From: Pseudomonas songnenensis
GTDB lineage: Bacteria; Pseudomonadota; Gammaproteobacteria; Pseudomonadales; Pseudomonadaceae
DNA length: 64,000 nucleotides
Reading direction: 5' to 3'
Assembly: GCF_003696315.1 (NCBI RefSeq)
Contig: NZ_RFFN01000005.1
Location: 1 to 64,000 of the forward strand
Every line of letters begins with the position of its first letter. The stretch's first letter is position 1. The notes under the pieces were generated by a model. It had not been told where the DNA came from and searched no databases. It saw only the letters and a list, made by a program, of their open reading frames with translations. This document shows positions 1 to 10,123 of this stretch, in pieces. Made by a program: the position numbers and the translations under genes.

Positions 1-264
1 AGTAACCAAAAAGAAGGCCACCCGGCATCCGGGTTTTACTTCGCAAAACTTCCCTCCCTCCGGCGTTGCTCCGGGGGCCGTCGCGAAGGGACGTCTCTGT
101 CCCTTCACTCCTCGCTCGGCGTCCTGCCTCGCGCCCCCCTACGCAGCGCCTACGCTCGGCCTCCTGACGGGGAATGGGGGCCGAGTGTGCCTGTAGGTTT
201 TCGGTCGCGATCTTTCTTCGCTTTTTCTGGCGCGCATGGGCATGCGACTTCACGCGCCCCTGCA
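1..264. other. Non-coding left edge, possible dispersed repeat
   Basis: No credible gene lies here. The short reading frames have no RBS, no domain and a composition typical of shadow frames. The text is a string of GC-rich, CTCGCT/CGGCGT-like segments. It resembles, from memory, dispersed intergenic sequence that starts with AGTAACCAAA in several pseudomonads. That resemblance is recalled and not tested. It lies just downstream of the minus-strand acyltransferase. Confidence 0.35.
20..38 (+). terminator. Weak terminator-like hairpin
   Basis: ACCCGG, a CAT loop and CCGGGT are followed directly by TTT. The six-bp GC stem with a short T-run would fit the end of a plus-strand transcript entering from the left. 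The stem is short, so this is tentative. Confidence 0.3.
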
Positions 265-1533
265 TCAAACCTTCAATACCCGCCTCAGCAGGAACTGCCT
301 CACCGGCACCACCGCCCGTTCCTGCGCCAGCACGCACACCACGATGCACAATCCCAGATACAGCGGATAGAAGGCCGGCGTCAGCGCCAGTTCCCCCGCC
401 TGAGCCACGCAATCGGCCCAGTCGTCGAGGCATTCGGCCGATACCGCCCCGAGCAGCTTCTCCGAGCGCGAGAAGAGGATGAACACCGGCACATGCAGCA
501 CGAACAGCGGCAACGAGGCGGCGCCCAGGCGCTGTGACCAGCCGACCACTGCGGCACTGCGTGGCGTGGCGATCAGCGCGCAGAGCCAGACCAGCGCCAG
601 TTGTGCCGGCAGCAGCAGGCCGTTGTGCAACAGGAAATACCAGTAGCGTTCGCCCTTGAGCAGCCACACCGTGGCCAGAAAGCTCACCAGCACGAAGGCC
701 CCCAGTGCCAGCCGTGCTGCGATGCCGAGTTGCCCGCCGGCCGCTCGCCATTCGCGGAACAGCCCGCAGAGCAGAATGCCGGCGAGAAATTCCGGCAGCC
801 GCAGCAGCGGCATGCGGTGCAGCATGCCGGTGACGGGAATGCCGTAGGCATCCTGCTGGATCGCCCACAGCGGCGGCAGCAGGTAGAGCGCGGCGATTGC
901 CAGCAGCCACCAGCCCTTGTGGCGCAGGCGCATCAGGCGCGGTGCCAGCAGCGGGAAGCACAGGTAGAAGAAGAACAGCGTGGAGATCGACCACAGCGGC
1001 GGGTTGAACGTCAGGTACAGCGGGTTCCAGGCATGCAGCATCAGCAGCTGCAGAACGAAGTTGAACGCCAGCTCGCGGTTGTTCATGAAGTACTCGAGGG
1101 CGTCGCGGGCCTCGCCGCTGAGCTCCTCGTTGGTGTCGTAGACCACATAGCGCAGGCTCGCCTTGGCGTCGTCCGGCGGAATGCCTAGCTTGGCGATGAT
1201 GGTCAGCACGATGGCCGTCAGCAGCAGCGAGAACAGGTGCAGCGGGTAGAGGTTGGCCAGGCGTTTGCCGAGGAAATGCCGCGCCGGCTCGCGCAGTTCG
1301 CCCTGCCGACAATAGACGTGCGCCAGCAGAAAGCCGGAGAGGACGAAGAAGCTGCTGGTGGCGAAGAAGCCGACGCCGGCCAGCTCCGAGAGCCAAGTCG
1401 GCTCGTCCTCGACGTAGGCGTGCACGGTATGGAACAGCACGACATAGATGGCCAGCAGAAAGCGCAGCCACTCCAGTCCGATGAAATGTTCGGTGCGCGC
1501 CACTGCTCCACTCCTGCGTCGGTTGATAGTCAT
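265..1533 (-). CDS. Membrane acyltransferase, acyltransferase-3 family
   Basis: This is a 422-residue polytopic inner-membrane protein of the OafA/acyltransferase-3 family (PF01757 type), which transfers acyl groups to extracytoplasmic glycans. The family signature is near the N-terminus: GLEWLRFLLAIYVVLFHTVH with the conserved histidine pair. It is followed by a FFVLSGFLL segment and an RLANLYPLH motif. About ten hydrophobic helices follow. The reading frame extends further upstream to 1674, but that extension is low-complexity. The ATG at 1533 puts the first conserved motif about 20 residues in, as is usual. It is divergent from the serine hydrolase pair. The acceptor substrate cannot be told from sequence, and no polysaccharide genes flank it. 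Confidence 0.8.
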   Translation of the reverse strand: MTINRRRSGAVARTEHFIGLEWLRFLLAIYVVLFHTVHAYVEDEPTWLSELAGVGFFATSSFFVLSGFLLAHVYCRQGELREPARHFLGKRLANLYPLHLFSLLLTAIVLTIIAKLGIPPDDAKASLRYVVYDTNEELSGEARDALEYFMNNRELAFNFVLQLLMLHAWNPLYLTFNPPLWSISTLFFFYLCFPLLAPRLMRLRHKGWWLLAIAALYLLPPLWAIQQDAYGIPVTGMLHRMPLLRLPEFLAGILLCGLFREWRAAGGQLGIAARLALGAFVLVSFLATVWLLKGERYWYFLLHNGLLLPAQLALVWLCALIATPRSAAVVGWSQRLGAASLPLFVLHVPVFILFSRSEKLLGAVSAECLDDWADCVAQAGELALTPAFYPLYLGLCIVVCVLAQERAVVPVRQFLLRRVLKV

Positions 1534-1646
1534 CGGACTCGCATCGACGCCAGCGGTTGCGCTGCACCGGTAATCGGGACCCGGCGCACGCCCGCCAGCG
1601 CCGGTGGTCGGATAGGTGGGAAATGCACCATTCGATCCGGAGGCCC

Positions 1647-2726
1647 ATGTTGTTGCCCGCCCAGCTTCGTTCACCGTTCGCCGCTCTGTGTCTGCTGCTG
1701 ATCACGCTGTCGCTCGCCCAGCGCGCCGTGGCGCAGGACAGCATCGAATGGAGCGGCCCGTTCCTGGCGCGCCTGGCGCAGGTGGACAGGCAGACACCGG
1801 GGCAACTGGGCGTCTACGTCAAGGACATGCAGACCGGCATCTCGGTCTCCTACCACGGCGAAGACGCCTGGTACCTGGCCTCGACGGTCAAGGTGCCGAT
1901 TGCCATCGCGGTGATGCGCCGTGTCGAGCAGGACGACTTGACGCTGGACAGCCCGGTGACCCTGCTTGCCAGCGACTATGTCGACGGTGCCGGCCCGACC
2001 AACAGCCATGCGCCGGGCAAGGCGCTGAGCGTGCGCTATCTGCTGGACCAGATGCTGATCCACAGCGACAACACCGCCAGCGACATGCTGATCAGGCTGG
2101 TCGGCATCGACCAGGTCAATGCGGTCACCCGCGAGCTGGTGCCCGAGGGCTTCGGGCCGATCACCACCCTGGCCGATGTGCGACGGCTGATCTACGGCGA
2201 ACTGCATCCGGCGGCGCGCACCCTGTCCGGTAAGGATTTTCTCGCCCTCAAGCGGCAGCCGAACGACGCCGGCCGCCTGGCCTTGCTGCCGCGGCTGATC
2301 GGCGTGGAGCGCAGCGCGCTGGTGCCCATCAGCCTCGGCGAGGCCTACGAGCGTTACTACGCCACGCCGTTCAACTCCGGCACGCTGAAGGCCTATGGCG
2401 ATCTGCTCTCGGCACTCGATGCCGGCACCGCGCTGGGGCCGGCGAGCACCGAGTACCTGCTGAGCGTGATGCGCCGGGTCGAGACCGGCGGGCGGCGAAT
2501 CAAGGCTGGCCTGCCGTCCGGCACCGGGTTCGCTCACAAGACCGGCACCCAGCGCGCGCGCATCTGCGATGCCGGGCTGGTGGACCAGCCAGGCGCGGCG
2601 GACTCGACGTCCCAGCGCCTGATCATTGTCGCCTGCGTGCGCGGGGTGGCCTCTACCGCCCAGGCCGAGCGGGCATTGCGTGGCACCGGCGAGGCCGTCG
2701 CCGCAGCGGGGTTGATTCGAAGATGA
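1647..2726 (+). CDS. Exported serine hydrolase, class A beta-lactamase fold
   Basis: This is a secreted serine hydrolase of the beta-lactamase/penicillin-binding superfamily, about 359 residues. A typical signal peptide ends near RAVAQ. Counting from the start used here, the motifs are S79-T-V-K82 (SxxK nucleophile and lysine), S140-D-N (SDN loop) and K298-T-G. The usual class A ExxLN omega-loop motif after SDN is not apparent. The protein is also longer than the roughly 290 residues of true class A enzymes. A role on peptidoglycan or another amide/ester is therefore as likely as beta-lactam hydrolysis. The start is uncertain: ATG 1647 gives a clean signal peptide after GGAGG, and ATG 1623 would add eight residues. 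The gene ends in an ATGA overlap with a paralogue. Confidence 0.8.
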   Translation: MLLPAQLRSPFAALCLLLITLSLAQRAVAQDSIEWSGPFLARLAQVDRQTPGQLGVYVKDMQTGISVSYHGEDAWYLASTVKVPIAIAVMRRVEQDDLTLDSPVTLLASDYVDGAGPTNSHAPGKALSVRYLLDQMLIHSDNTASDMLIRLVGIDQVNAVTRELVPEGFGPITTLADVRRLIYGELHPAARTLSGKDFLALKRQPNDAGRLALLPRLIGVERSALVPISLGEAYERYYATPFNSGTLKAYGDLLSALDAGTALGPASTEYLLSVMRRVETGGRRIKAGLPSGTGFAHKTGTQRARICDAGLVDQPGAADSTSQRLIIVACVRGVASTAQAERALRGTGEAVAAAGLIRR

Positions 2727-3778
2727 GCAGATTGATCGCGTTGGGCGCACTGCTGGTGCCACTGGCCGGCCTGACGGCCTGCACCGAACAGGCCGAGGCG
2801 ACCTGGAAGGATGGGCTGGAGCAGGAGCTGCGCCGCGTCGACGAGGCGTCGCCGGGCAAGCTCGGCGTGTACATCAAGCATCTGGGCGAGGACGCTGAGC
2901 TGCGCTACGACGCCGAGCGCTTCTGGTACCTGGGCTCGGCAGTGAAGGTGCCGATCGCGCTGGCCGTGCTGCAGGGCGTCGACGATGACGAGTTTCGCCT
3001 CGATCAGCGGCTGACGCTGGAGGCGGAGGACAAGGTGGACGGCTCCGGCGATCTGGTCTGGCAGGACAACGGCGTCGATTACTCGCTGCGCGACCTGCTC
3101 AGGGAAATGCTCATCGAAAGCGACAACACGGCCGCCAACATGCTGATCCGCCTGGTCGGCGAGGATGCGCTCAACCAGCGCACCCGCAAGAGCATGGGCG
3201 GCGACTTCGAGGCCATCACCAGCTTTACCCAGGTGCGGCGCGACGTATACGGCGAGGTACATCCCGATGCCGCCCAGCTGGACAACATGCAGCTGGTGGA
3301 GCTGGCCTCAGCGCCGTTCAGCAAGCCGCGTTATGAGGCGCTGGCGCGGGTACTCAATCTGCAGCAGGACGAGTTGAAGGCGGCAAGCATGGAGCAGGCC
3401 TACGAGCGCTACTACGCCCGCCAGCTCAACTCCAGCAGCCTGGTGGCCTACGGCACGATGCTGGAAAAACTGGTGCGCGGGGAGTTGCTGTCGGCCGAGA
3501 GCCGCGATCTGCTGTACGGCTTCATGAAGCTCGATTCCTATGACAACTACCGGCTCGAGGCCGGGCTGCCGGAGGACGTGCCCTTCATCCAGAAGACCGG
3601 CACGCAGCTGGAACGCGCCTGCCATGTGGGCGTGATCGAGCCGCAGGACGAGCGCCGTGCGATCGTCGTGGTGGCCTGCGCCGAAGGCCTGGACGAAGGC
3701 AAGGAAGCCGGCCGCCTGTTCGAACAGGTCGGCCAGGCGATCAGCAAGGCGTTGCTGAGCGAGGCGCGGCCGAACTGA
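2723..3778 (+). CDS. Serine hydrolase lipoprotein, class A beta-lactamase fold
   Basis: This is a paralogue of the gene before it, translationally coupled by a 4-base ATGA overlap; the protein is 351 residues. The N-terminus is a lipoprotein signal with lipobox LTAC (Cys20), so this copy should be membrane anchored while its partner looks soluble and exported. The motifs are S72-A-V-K75, then ESDNTAANML (SDN), and QKTGT (KTG) near the C-terminus. As in the partner, no class A ExxLN omega-loop motif can be recognised, and a shared AYERYYA segment sits in the middle domain. This is a periplasmic hydrolase acting on cell-wall-like substrates by family inference. The actual substrate is unknown. 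Confidence 0.8.
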   Translation: MSRLIALGALLVPLAGLTACTEQAEATWKDGLEQELRRVDEASPGKLGVYIKHLGEDAELRYDAERFWYLGSAVKVPIALAVLQGVDDDEFRLDQRLTLEAEDKVDGSGDLVWQDNGVDYSLRDLLREMLIESDNTAANMLIRLVGEDALNQRTRKSMGGDFEAITSFTQVRRDVYGEVHPDAAQLDNMQLVELASAPFSKPRYEALARVLNLQQDELKAASMEQAYERYYARQLNSSSLVAYGTMLEKLVRGELLSAESRDLLYGFMKLDSYDNYRLEAGLPEDVPFIQKTGTQLERACHVGVIEPQDERRAIVVVACAEGLDEGKEAGRLFEQVGQAISKALLSEARPN

Positions 3779-3813
3779 GCCGCGCCTGCAGCGAGGGCGG
3801 TCCCGGCGGTTGG

Positions 3814-4218
3814 TCATTCGTTGGCGTTGCCGGTCGGCAGCAAACCTCGTTCGGCGAATACCGCCTTGACGGTGTGCATGCCATTGAGTGCCGCCGGGAA
3901 GCCCGCATAAACCGCCATCTGGATGACCACTTCGACGATCTGCTCCGGCGTGCAGCCGACATTCAGCGCGCCGTGAACGTGCACCGCCAGCTGCGGTTGG
4001 CAGTGGCCGAGCGCGGTAAGCGCCGCCACGGTCGCCAGCTCGCGCTGGGGGAGGTCCAGGCCGGGGCGCTGATAGATGTCGCCGAAGGGAAACTCGATCA
4101 CGTAGCGCGCCAGGTCCGGTGCGATGGCTTGCAGGCTGTCGATGACCTTGCGCCCGGCTTCGCCGTCAATTTCTTCGAGCTTGGCCAGGCCGTTTGTGTA
4201 GCGGGTCGATGCAGGCAT
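3814..4218 (-). CDS. Carboxymuconolactone decarboxylase family protein
   Basis: This small helical protein of 134 residues belongs to the CMD/AhpD-like family (PF02627 type). The core is seen as [16 protein letters not shown], then [34 protein letters not shown], the region carrying the conserved histidine and acid of the family. It has no CxxC pair, so it is not an AhpD-type disulfide reductase. It lies 56 bases downstream of a MerR-family regulator on the same strand, an arrangement common for CMD genes controlled by that regulator. Its reaction is not known. Decarboxylase is the family name only. Confidence 0.8.
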   Translation of the reverse strand: MPASTRYTNGLAKLEEIDGEAGRKVIDSLQAIAPDLARYVIEFPFGDIYQRPGLDLPQRELATVAALTALGHCQPQLAVHVHGALNVGCTPEQIVEVVIQMAVYAGFPAALNGMHTVKAVFAERGLLPTGNANE

Positions 4219-4274
4219 GGAGCGTTCCTCTTGATGGGCTAGAGGAAAGCCTGCGGGTTGGAGTCAGCTCCAGG

Positions 4275-4652
4275 TCAAGCGGAAGTTTGCTGGCAATACA
4301 GGGCGATCTTCGCGCGCAACGCGTCGAGATGCTCATGGTCGCGCTGGATGCGTTCGTGCAGCCTGGCAGCGTGCTGCTCGAGCAACATCTGGCGCGCCGC
4401 CAGCGTGGTATCGCCGCATTCGCGCAGATCGGCGTAGCGGATGATGTCTTCCAAGGGCATGCCGGTGTCTTTCAGGCGCAGGATGAAGCCGATCCACTCC
4501 AGGTCGCGTGGGCCATAGACGCGAAAACCGCTGGCATCCCGAGTGACCTGCCGTAGCAGGCCGATCTTCTCGTAATAGCGCAGCGTGTCGGCGGACAGCC
4601 CGGTACGTGCGGCGAACTGCCGGATGCTGAGGCGGACCGGCGCCTCGCTCAT
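4275..4652 (-). CDS. MerR family transcriptional regulator
   Basis: This is a 125-residue DNA-binding regulator. The N-terminal winged helix reads LSIRQFAARTGLSADTLRYY, with the MerR hallmark TLRYYE.IGLL, followed by YGPRDLEWIGFILRLKDTGM. A coiled-coil dimerisation helix of about 40 residues ends the protein. There are no clustered cysteines for metal or redox sensing, which argues against SoxR, CueR or MerR proper. The ATG used overlaps the rlmG stop as ATGA, so it is translationally coupled to rlmG. The likely target is the downstream CMD gene. Confidence 0.82.
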   Translation of the reverse strand: MSEAPVRLSIRQFAARTGLSADTLRYYEKIGLLRQVTRDASGFRVYGPRDLEWIGFILRLKDTGMPLEDIIRYADLRECGDTTLAARQMLLEQHAARLHERIQRDHEHLDALRAKIALYCQQTSA

Positions 4653-5776
4653 GCCTTGATCGACCGCAGAATGACGAACTTCGGTGTGGCGGCGACCTGC
4701 TCGGCATTGCCGAACAGACGCTTGAGCTTGAGGTGATAGCCGAGGTGGCGATTGCCGACGATCCACAGCTCACCGCCCTTGGTCAGTGCCGCCTTGGCCT
4801 GGGTGAACATGCGCCAGGCGAGGAAATCGCCGACCACCTGCTGCTGGTGGAACGGCGGATTGCACAGCACCAGGTCCAGCGAGGCCGGCGGTTGCTCGGC
4901 CAGGCCGTCGCCGGCGCGAATCTCGACCGGGCGCTGGCCATGGATTGCTTGCCAGTTCTCCCGCGCCGATTGCACCGCCATGTAGCTCTCGTCCACCAGG
5001 GTCAGTTCCGCCTGCAGGTTGCCCAGCGCGTAGACGATGCCGAGCACGCCGTTGCCGCAGCCAAGATCGGCGACGCGCAGCGCACCGAGTGCCTGCGGCA
5101 GATGTGGCAGAAAGGCGCGGGTGCCGATGTCCAGCCCTTCGCGACAGAACAGGTTGGCGTGGTTGAGCAGCTCCAGTTTTGGCTGTTCGAGCTGGTAGCG
5201 GGTCGGGTAGGGCGACCGCGGCGCCGGTTTATCGACCGGCGTTGCGCTGAGCAGGCGGGCCTTCTTTACCGCCAGCGAGGCCTGCACCGGGCCGATGTAC
5301 TGCTCCAGCAGATCGCCGGCGGCACGCGGCAGGTGCTTGATCATCGCCGCCGCGATCACCTGCGCGCCGGGCGCCAGCTGGCCGTGCAGACGGATCAGCT
5401 GCTCTTCCAGCAGGGCAAGGGTTTTCGGTACGCGGATCAGCACCAAATCGAACGGGCCCTCGGCGACCTCGCTGGCGGGAACGAAACGCACGCGTTCGGC
5501 CGGCAGGTCGTTGCGTGCCAGGTTCTTCTGCAGCGCCAGGTGGGCCAGATGCGAGTCGCCGCTGCTGGTCACTTCGACATGCGCGGCCAGCGCACAGGCC
5601 AGCGCGCCGAAGCTGTCATTGAGAATCAGCACCCGCGTGGCGGCCGGCAGACGCTGTTCATGCAGCGTGGCGAGCAGGTATTCGTCGGCGGCGTCGAAGG
5701 CCTGCAACGGCTCATTGGGCTGCTCCGGCTGGCGGATCAGGTCGAGGCTGGCGTACGGGGTGTCGAGAATAGGCAT
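4649..5776 (-). CDS. rlmG: 23S rRNA m2G1835 methyltransferase RlmG
   Basis: This 375-residue SAM-dependent methyltransferase modifies G1835 of 23S rRNA in the RsmC/RlmG family. The N-terminal half is a degenerate methyltransferase-like domain. The C-terminal half carries the SAM site, VADLGCGNGVLGI, and the catalytic NPPF motif in LCNPPFHQQQ. The ending VAATPKFVILRS is typical of RlmG. It overlaps the downstream merR gene by four bases and is divergent from the fpr-type gene. The length matches the family. Confidence 0.9.
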   Translation of the reverse strand: MPILDTPYASLDLIRQPEQPNEPLQAFDAADEYLLATLHEQRLPAATRVLILNDSFGALACALAAHVEVTSSGDSHLAHLALQKNLARNDLPAERVRFVPASEVAEGPFDLVLIRVPKTLALLEEQLIRLHGQLAPGAQVIAAAMIKHLPRAAGDLLEQYIGPVQASLAVKKARLLSATPVDKPAPRSPYPTRYQLEQPKLELLNHANLFCREGLDIGTRAFLPHLPQALGALRVADLGCGNGVLGIVYALGNLQAELTLVDESYMAVQSARENWQAIHGQRPVEIRAGDGLAEQPPASLDLVLCNPPFHQQQVVGDFLAWRMFTQAKAALTKGGELWIVGNRHLGYHLKLKRLFGNAEQVAATPKFVILRSIKA

Positions 5777-5869
5777 GAGAACTGGCGGTGTTTGTGGGCG
5801 TCGGAAAGGAGTATCAAGAGTTCACGGGGCGCCACGTAAGTGTCCACTGATGCTCGGAGGGAGCGAAGT

Positions 5870-6646
5870 ATGACCGCCAGCGAAGAGAAGTTCACCCGCC
5901 AGCGCCTGCTCGAGGTGCAGACGCTGACGCCCAACCTGTTCACCCTGCGCACCAGCCGCGACCCCGGCTTTCGTTTCAGCGCCGGGCAGTTCGCCCGCCT
6001 CGGCGTGCGCAAGCCCAGCGGCTGTATCGTCTGGCGTGCCTATTCGATGGTTTCGGCGCCGCACGACGAGTTTCTCGATTTCTTCTCCATCGTGGTGCCG
6101 GACGGCGAATTCACCAGCGAGCTGAGCCGGCTCGAGGTGGGTGACGAGTTGCTGGTGGACAAGCAGGCCTTCGGCTTCCTGACGCTGGATCGCTTTCCCG
6201 ATGGTCGTGACCTCTGGCTGCTGGCCACCGGCACCGGGATCGCCCCGTTTCTGTCGATCCTGCAGGACTTCGAGGCCTGGCAGCGCTTCGAGCGCATCAT
6301 TCTCGTCTACAGCGTGCGCGAGGCCCGCGAACTGGCCTATCAGCAGCTGATCGCAGAACTGCCTCAGCGCGACTATCTGGAAGGTCTGGGCGCGAAGCTG
6401 CTGTACCTGCCGGTCGTCACGCGCGAACGGGTGCCCGGCGCGCTGCATGGGCGCATCACCACGCTGATCGAGAACGGCGAACTGGAGCGCGCCGCCGATC
6501 TGCAGCTGACGCCGGAGCATTCGCGGATCATGCTCTGCGGCAACCCGCAGATGATCGAGGACACGCGCGCCGTATTGAAAGCCCGTGATCTGAACCTGGC
6601 GATGACCCGCAGGCCCGGCCAGGTGGCGGTGGAGAACTACTGGTAG
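5870..6646 (+). CDS. fpr: Ferredoxin-NADP+ reductase, E. coli Fpr type
   Basis: This 258-residue flavoprotein exchanges electrons between NADPH and ferredoxin or flavodoxin. The FAD motif RAYSMVS is present, as is the NADP-site motif GTGIAPFLSIL. The C-terminus ends in ENYW with the terminal aromatic residue of the E. coli-like subclass. The main pseudomonad FprA instead ends in AFVEK, from memory, so this is probably the second Fpr (FprB-like) of the genus. ATG 5870 follows GGAGG with nine bases between. The longer frame to 5840 has no RBS. The gene ends at a strong terminator shared with gdhA. Confidence 0.85.
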   Translation: MTASEEKFTRQRLLEVQTLTPNLFTLRTSRDPGFRFSAGQFARLGVRKPSGCIVWRAYSMVSAPHDEFLDFFSIVVPDGEFTSELSRLEVGDELLVDKQAFGFLTLDRFPDGRDLWLLATGTGIAPFLSILQDFEAWQRFERIILVYSVREARELAYQQLIAELPQRDYLEGLGAKLLYLPVVTRERVPGALHGRITTLIENGELERAADLQLTPEHSRIMLCGNPQMIEDTRAVLKARDLNLAMTRRPGQVAVENYW

Positions 6647-6708
6647 GCGAGCACCGATGCGGCGTCCCGGCGTCCCGGCACAAGCTTCAAGGTCACCAGC
6701 AGGAAAGC

Positions 6709-6744
6709 AAAAAGCCCCTGCCGGACGATCCGGCAGGGGCTTTT
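6709..6744. terminator. Bidirectional terminator between fpr and gdhA
   Basis: AAAAGCCCCTGCCGGA pairs perfectly with TCCGGCAGGGGCTTTT over a CGA-type loop. With A-run and T-run on either side it can end both convergent transcripts. Confidence 0.9.
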
Positions 6745-6767
6745 CTCGTGGCGTGCCGCTGGCGCGG

Positions 6768-8267
<1,500 letters not shown>

Positions 8268-8372
8268 TCAGGGTTTATGGCCGATTTGAATCAAGCGTGT
8301 GCCGCCCTTCGCGCCCAAAATGACGCATGCGGTGCGTCGTTTTTGTGCAGGAAAAGAGACGTCTTCGGGAGA

Positions 8373-9158
8373 TCAGTCGGCCAGCTCGCAGCGGTTGCGC
8401 CCGCTGCGCTTGGCGCGCAGCAGCGCGAAGTCGGCCCGATTGATGGTGCTCGAGTAGGTTTCCTCGGCACGTAGTTCGGCGATGCCCATGCTCGCGGTGA
8501 CGCCCAGCAGGTTGTCGTTCACTCGCACGCCGAGCGCGCTGATGCTCTCTCCCAGGCGGGCCATGACCGCGCCGGCGGTAGGTGCGGTGCACTCGGGCAT
8601 CAGGATCAAAAACTCTTCGCCGCCCCAGCGACCACAGAGGTCCTGTTCGCGAATTTCCGCTTCCATGACGCGGACCACTTCAATCAATACCCGGTCACCG
8701 ACTTCATGACCGTGTTCGTCGTTGATCAGCTTGAAGCGGTCGATATCCAGCATGACCACTGCCAGCGGGCGCGCATAGCGTTTGGCCCGCTCGCTTTCCT
8801 CGCGCAGGCGTTCGGTCAGCAGGCGGCGATTGGCGATGCCGGTCAGCGAGTCGAGTGTCGAGGCTTCGCGCAGGGAGGCGTTCAGGTCGTGCATCATCAG
8901 TTGATAGCGATCGGAGATGCGCGCGACCTTCTCCAACTGCCGCAACTGCTTGTCGAAGCGTGCAGCCAGACTCATTTCGCGCTCGCGCGCAATGCTCTGG
9001 TAGCCGTCCGAGACACGGGCGATCCGCTCGATGCGTCCGAGCAGGTCGTGGTGGGCTCCCCACAGCTGGCTCAGGGCCTCCTTCAACGGATGACCCTCGA
9101 ACTGCGGATCGGCGAGGAGATTGGCAACCTCTTGCTCTAGCGGCGATGGCCCACGCAT
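8373..9158 (-). CDS. siaD: Diguanylate cyclase SiaD
   Basis: This 261-residue c-di-GMP synthase is the output of the SiaABC switch. The N-terminal roughly 95 residues form coiled-coil helices, followed by a GGDEF domain. DSLTGIANRR opens the domain, and the active site reads GGEEF. An inhibitory I-site REQD stands exactly five residues before GGEEF, so product inhibition is expected. There is no membrane segment. It is the last gene of siaA-siaB-siaC-siaD, 12 bases after siaC. In P. aeruginosa, SiaD is activated by unphosphorylated SiaC. The same gene order here supports the same role. Confidence 0.88.
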   Translation of the reverse strand: MRGPSPLEQEVANLLADPQFEGHPLKEALSQLWGAHHDLLGRIERIARVSDGYQSIAREREMSLAARFDKQLRQLEKVARISDRYQLMMHDLNASLREASTLDSLTGIANRRLLTERLREESERAKRYARPLAVVMLDIDRFKLINDEHGHEVGDRVLIEVVRVMEAEIREQDLCGRWGGEEFLILMPECTAPTAGAVMARLGESISALGVRVNDNLLGVTASMGIAELRAEETYSSTINRADFALLRAKRSGRNRCELAD

Positions 9159-9170
9159 ATCAACCTTCTG

Positions 9171-9548
9171 TCAGTCGTGACTCTGGATGGAAAAGGGGAA
9201 GGTGCAGTCTTCCTTGAACTCTTCGGCCAGCTCTACCACACGCTCGTTGCGGATGTCGTAGTACCAGTTGACGGCCACCTGACGGCCATCCTGATAGGCC
9301 GCTTCAAGCAGGTCGAAGATGTCCATCATCGCCTTGATGCTGCTGGTGTTGAGGTACAGCAGACGCAGTTCGAGGGCGAGCGGGTGCGAGGCCTGGCCGA
9401 GGAAGCGCTCGATCCAGTCATAGACCTGATGGAACAGTTCATAAGAGTTTTCCGGATAGGAATCGCCCTGCATCGAGACGACACCTTTTTCCCAGTCCGA
9501 ATGAATGGCTGGGGTGGATTGGCTGCCGGGGATGGAGAAATCGTTCAT
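9171..9548 (-). CDS. siaC: Biofilm regulation phosphoprotein SiaC
   Basis: This 125-residue partner protein (DUF1987 family) has an anti-sigma-antagonist-like role. In P. aeruginosa it is phosphorylated on Thr68 by SiaB, dephosphorylated by SiaA, and binds SiaD when unphosphorylated. Counting from the start used here, the threonine in LYLNTSSIKAMMD is residue 68, matching the known phosphosite. The ATG at 9548 follows a short gap after siaB. The reading frame runs upstream into siaB, but that part is shadow sequence. Confidence 0.88.
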   Translation of the reverse strand: MNDFSIPGSQSTPAIHSDWEKGVVSMQGDSYPENSYELFHQVYDWIERFLGQASHPLALELRLLYLNTSSIKAMMDIFDLLEAAYQDGRQVAVNWYYDIRNERVVELAEEFKEDCTFPFSIQSHD

Positions 9549-9565
9549 GTGGATGCTCTTGGAGG

Positions 9566-10108
9566 TCAGATGACGGCGCTCAGACTGATGAAGGAAAGCT
9601 CGTCGGAAACCGGTTGCAGCGAGGCCTTGAGGGGCTCGCTGGATTTGCGCGCTATATCGATCAGCCCCAGCCCTGCGCCGGAGGTCACATGTTCGTCGCG
9701 TGGCCGGCGCAATTGTTCCTTGTACAGCGCCTTCAGTTCCGCCTTGTTCTTCTTCGCCAGTTCGGCCACTGCACCGAGCAGCAACTGGCCGTCGGCGGTT
9801 TCGATCAGGTTGCCCGCCGAGACGACATAGCGGCCCTGGTCGTCGCGTGACACCACCACCGTGGCGCCCGCCTGCTGATCGGACCAGTTCTTCTCGCGGG
9901 TGTAGTGACGAATGTTCTGCGTCATCTCGATGTAGACGGCGAATACGTCCATGGCCGATGACGGGTGGGCCTGTTCTTCGGCCATGTAATTGCGCAGCGC
10001 GTTGCCTATCTCTTCGATCAGGCTGCGCGAGATAGGGCCGTTGAAGCACAACATGATCTGTTGCTGGTTGTAGCATTCGCGCATCGCGAACATGTCAATG
10101 GGGGCCAT
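9566..10108 (-). CDS. siaB: SiaB family protein kinase
   Basis: This 180-residue protein is the kinase that phosphorylates SiaC in the Sia switch (DUF6272-type family). It has a GHKL-like small fold with recognisable stretches YIEMTQNIRHY and SGAGLGLIDIARKS, resembling N-box and G-box ATP-lid elements. ATG 10108 is preceded by AGGGAG at six bases. A TTG six bases earlier sits on top of that RBS and is less likely. It is placed between siaA and siaC on the same strand. Confidence 0.85.
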   Translation of the reverse strand: MAPIDMFAMRECYNQQQIMLCFNGPISRSLIEEIGNALRNYMAEEQAHPSSAMDVFAVYIEMTQNIRHYTREKNWSDQQAGATVVVSRDDQGRYVVSAGNLIETADGQLLLGAVAELAKKNKAELKALYKEQLRRPRDEHVTSGAGLGLIDIARKSSEPLKASLQPVSDELSFISLSAVI

Positions 10109-10123
10109 TGCCAACTCCCTGTC

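Noticed and set aside
1623..3778. Calling the two serine hydrolases beta-lactamase resistance genes
   Set aside because: Active-site motifs match the superfamily, but the class A ExxLN omega loop is not evident and the proteins are too long. Substrate is left open.
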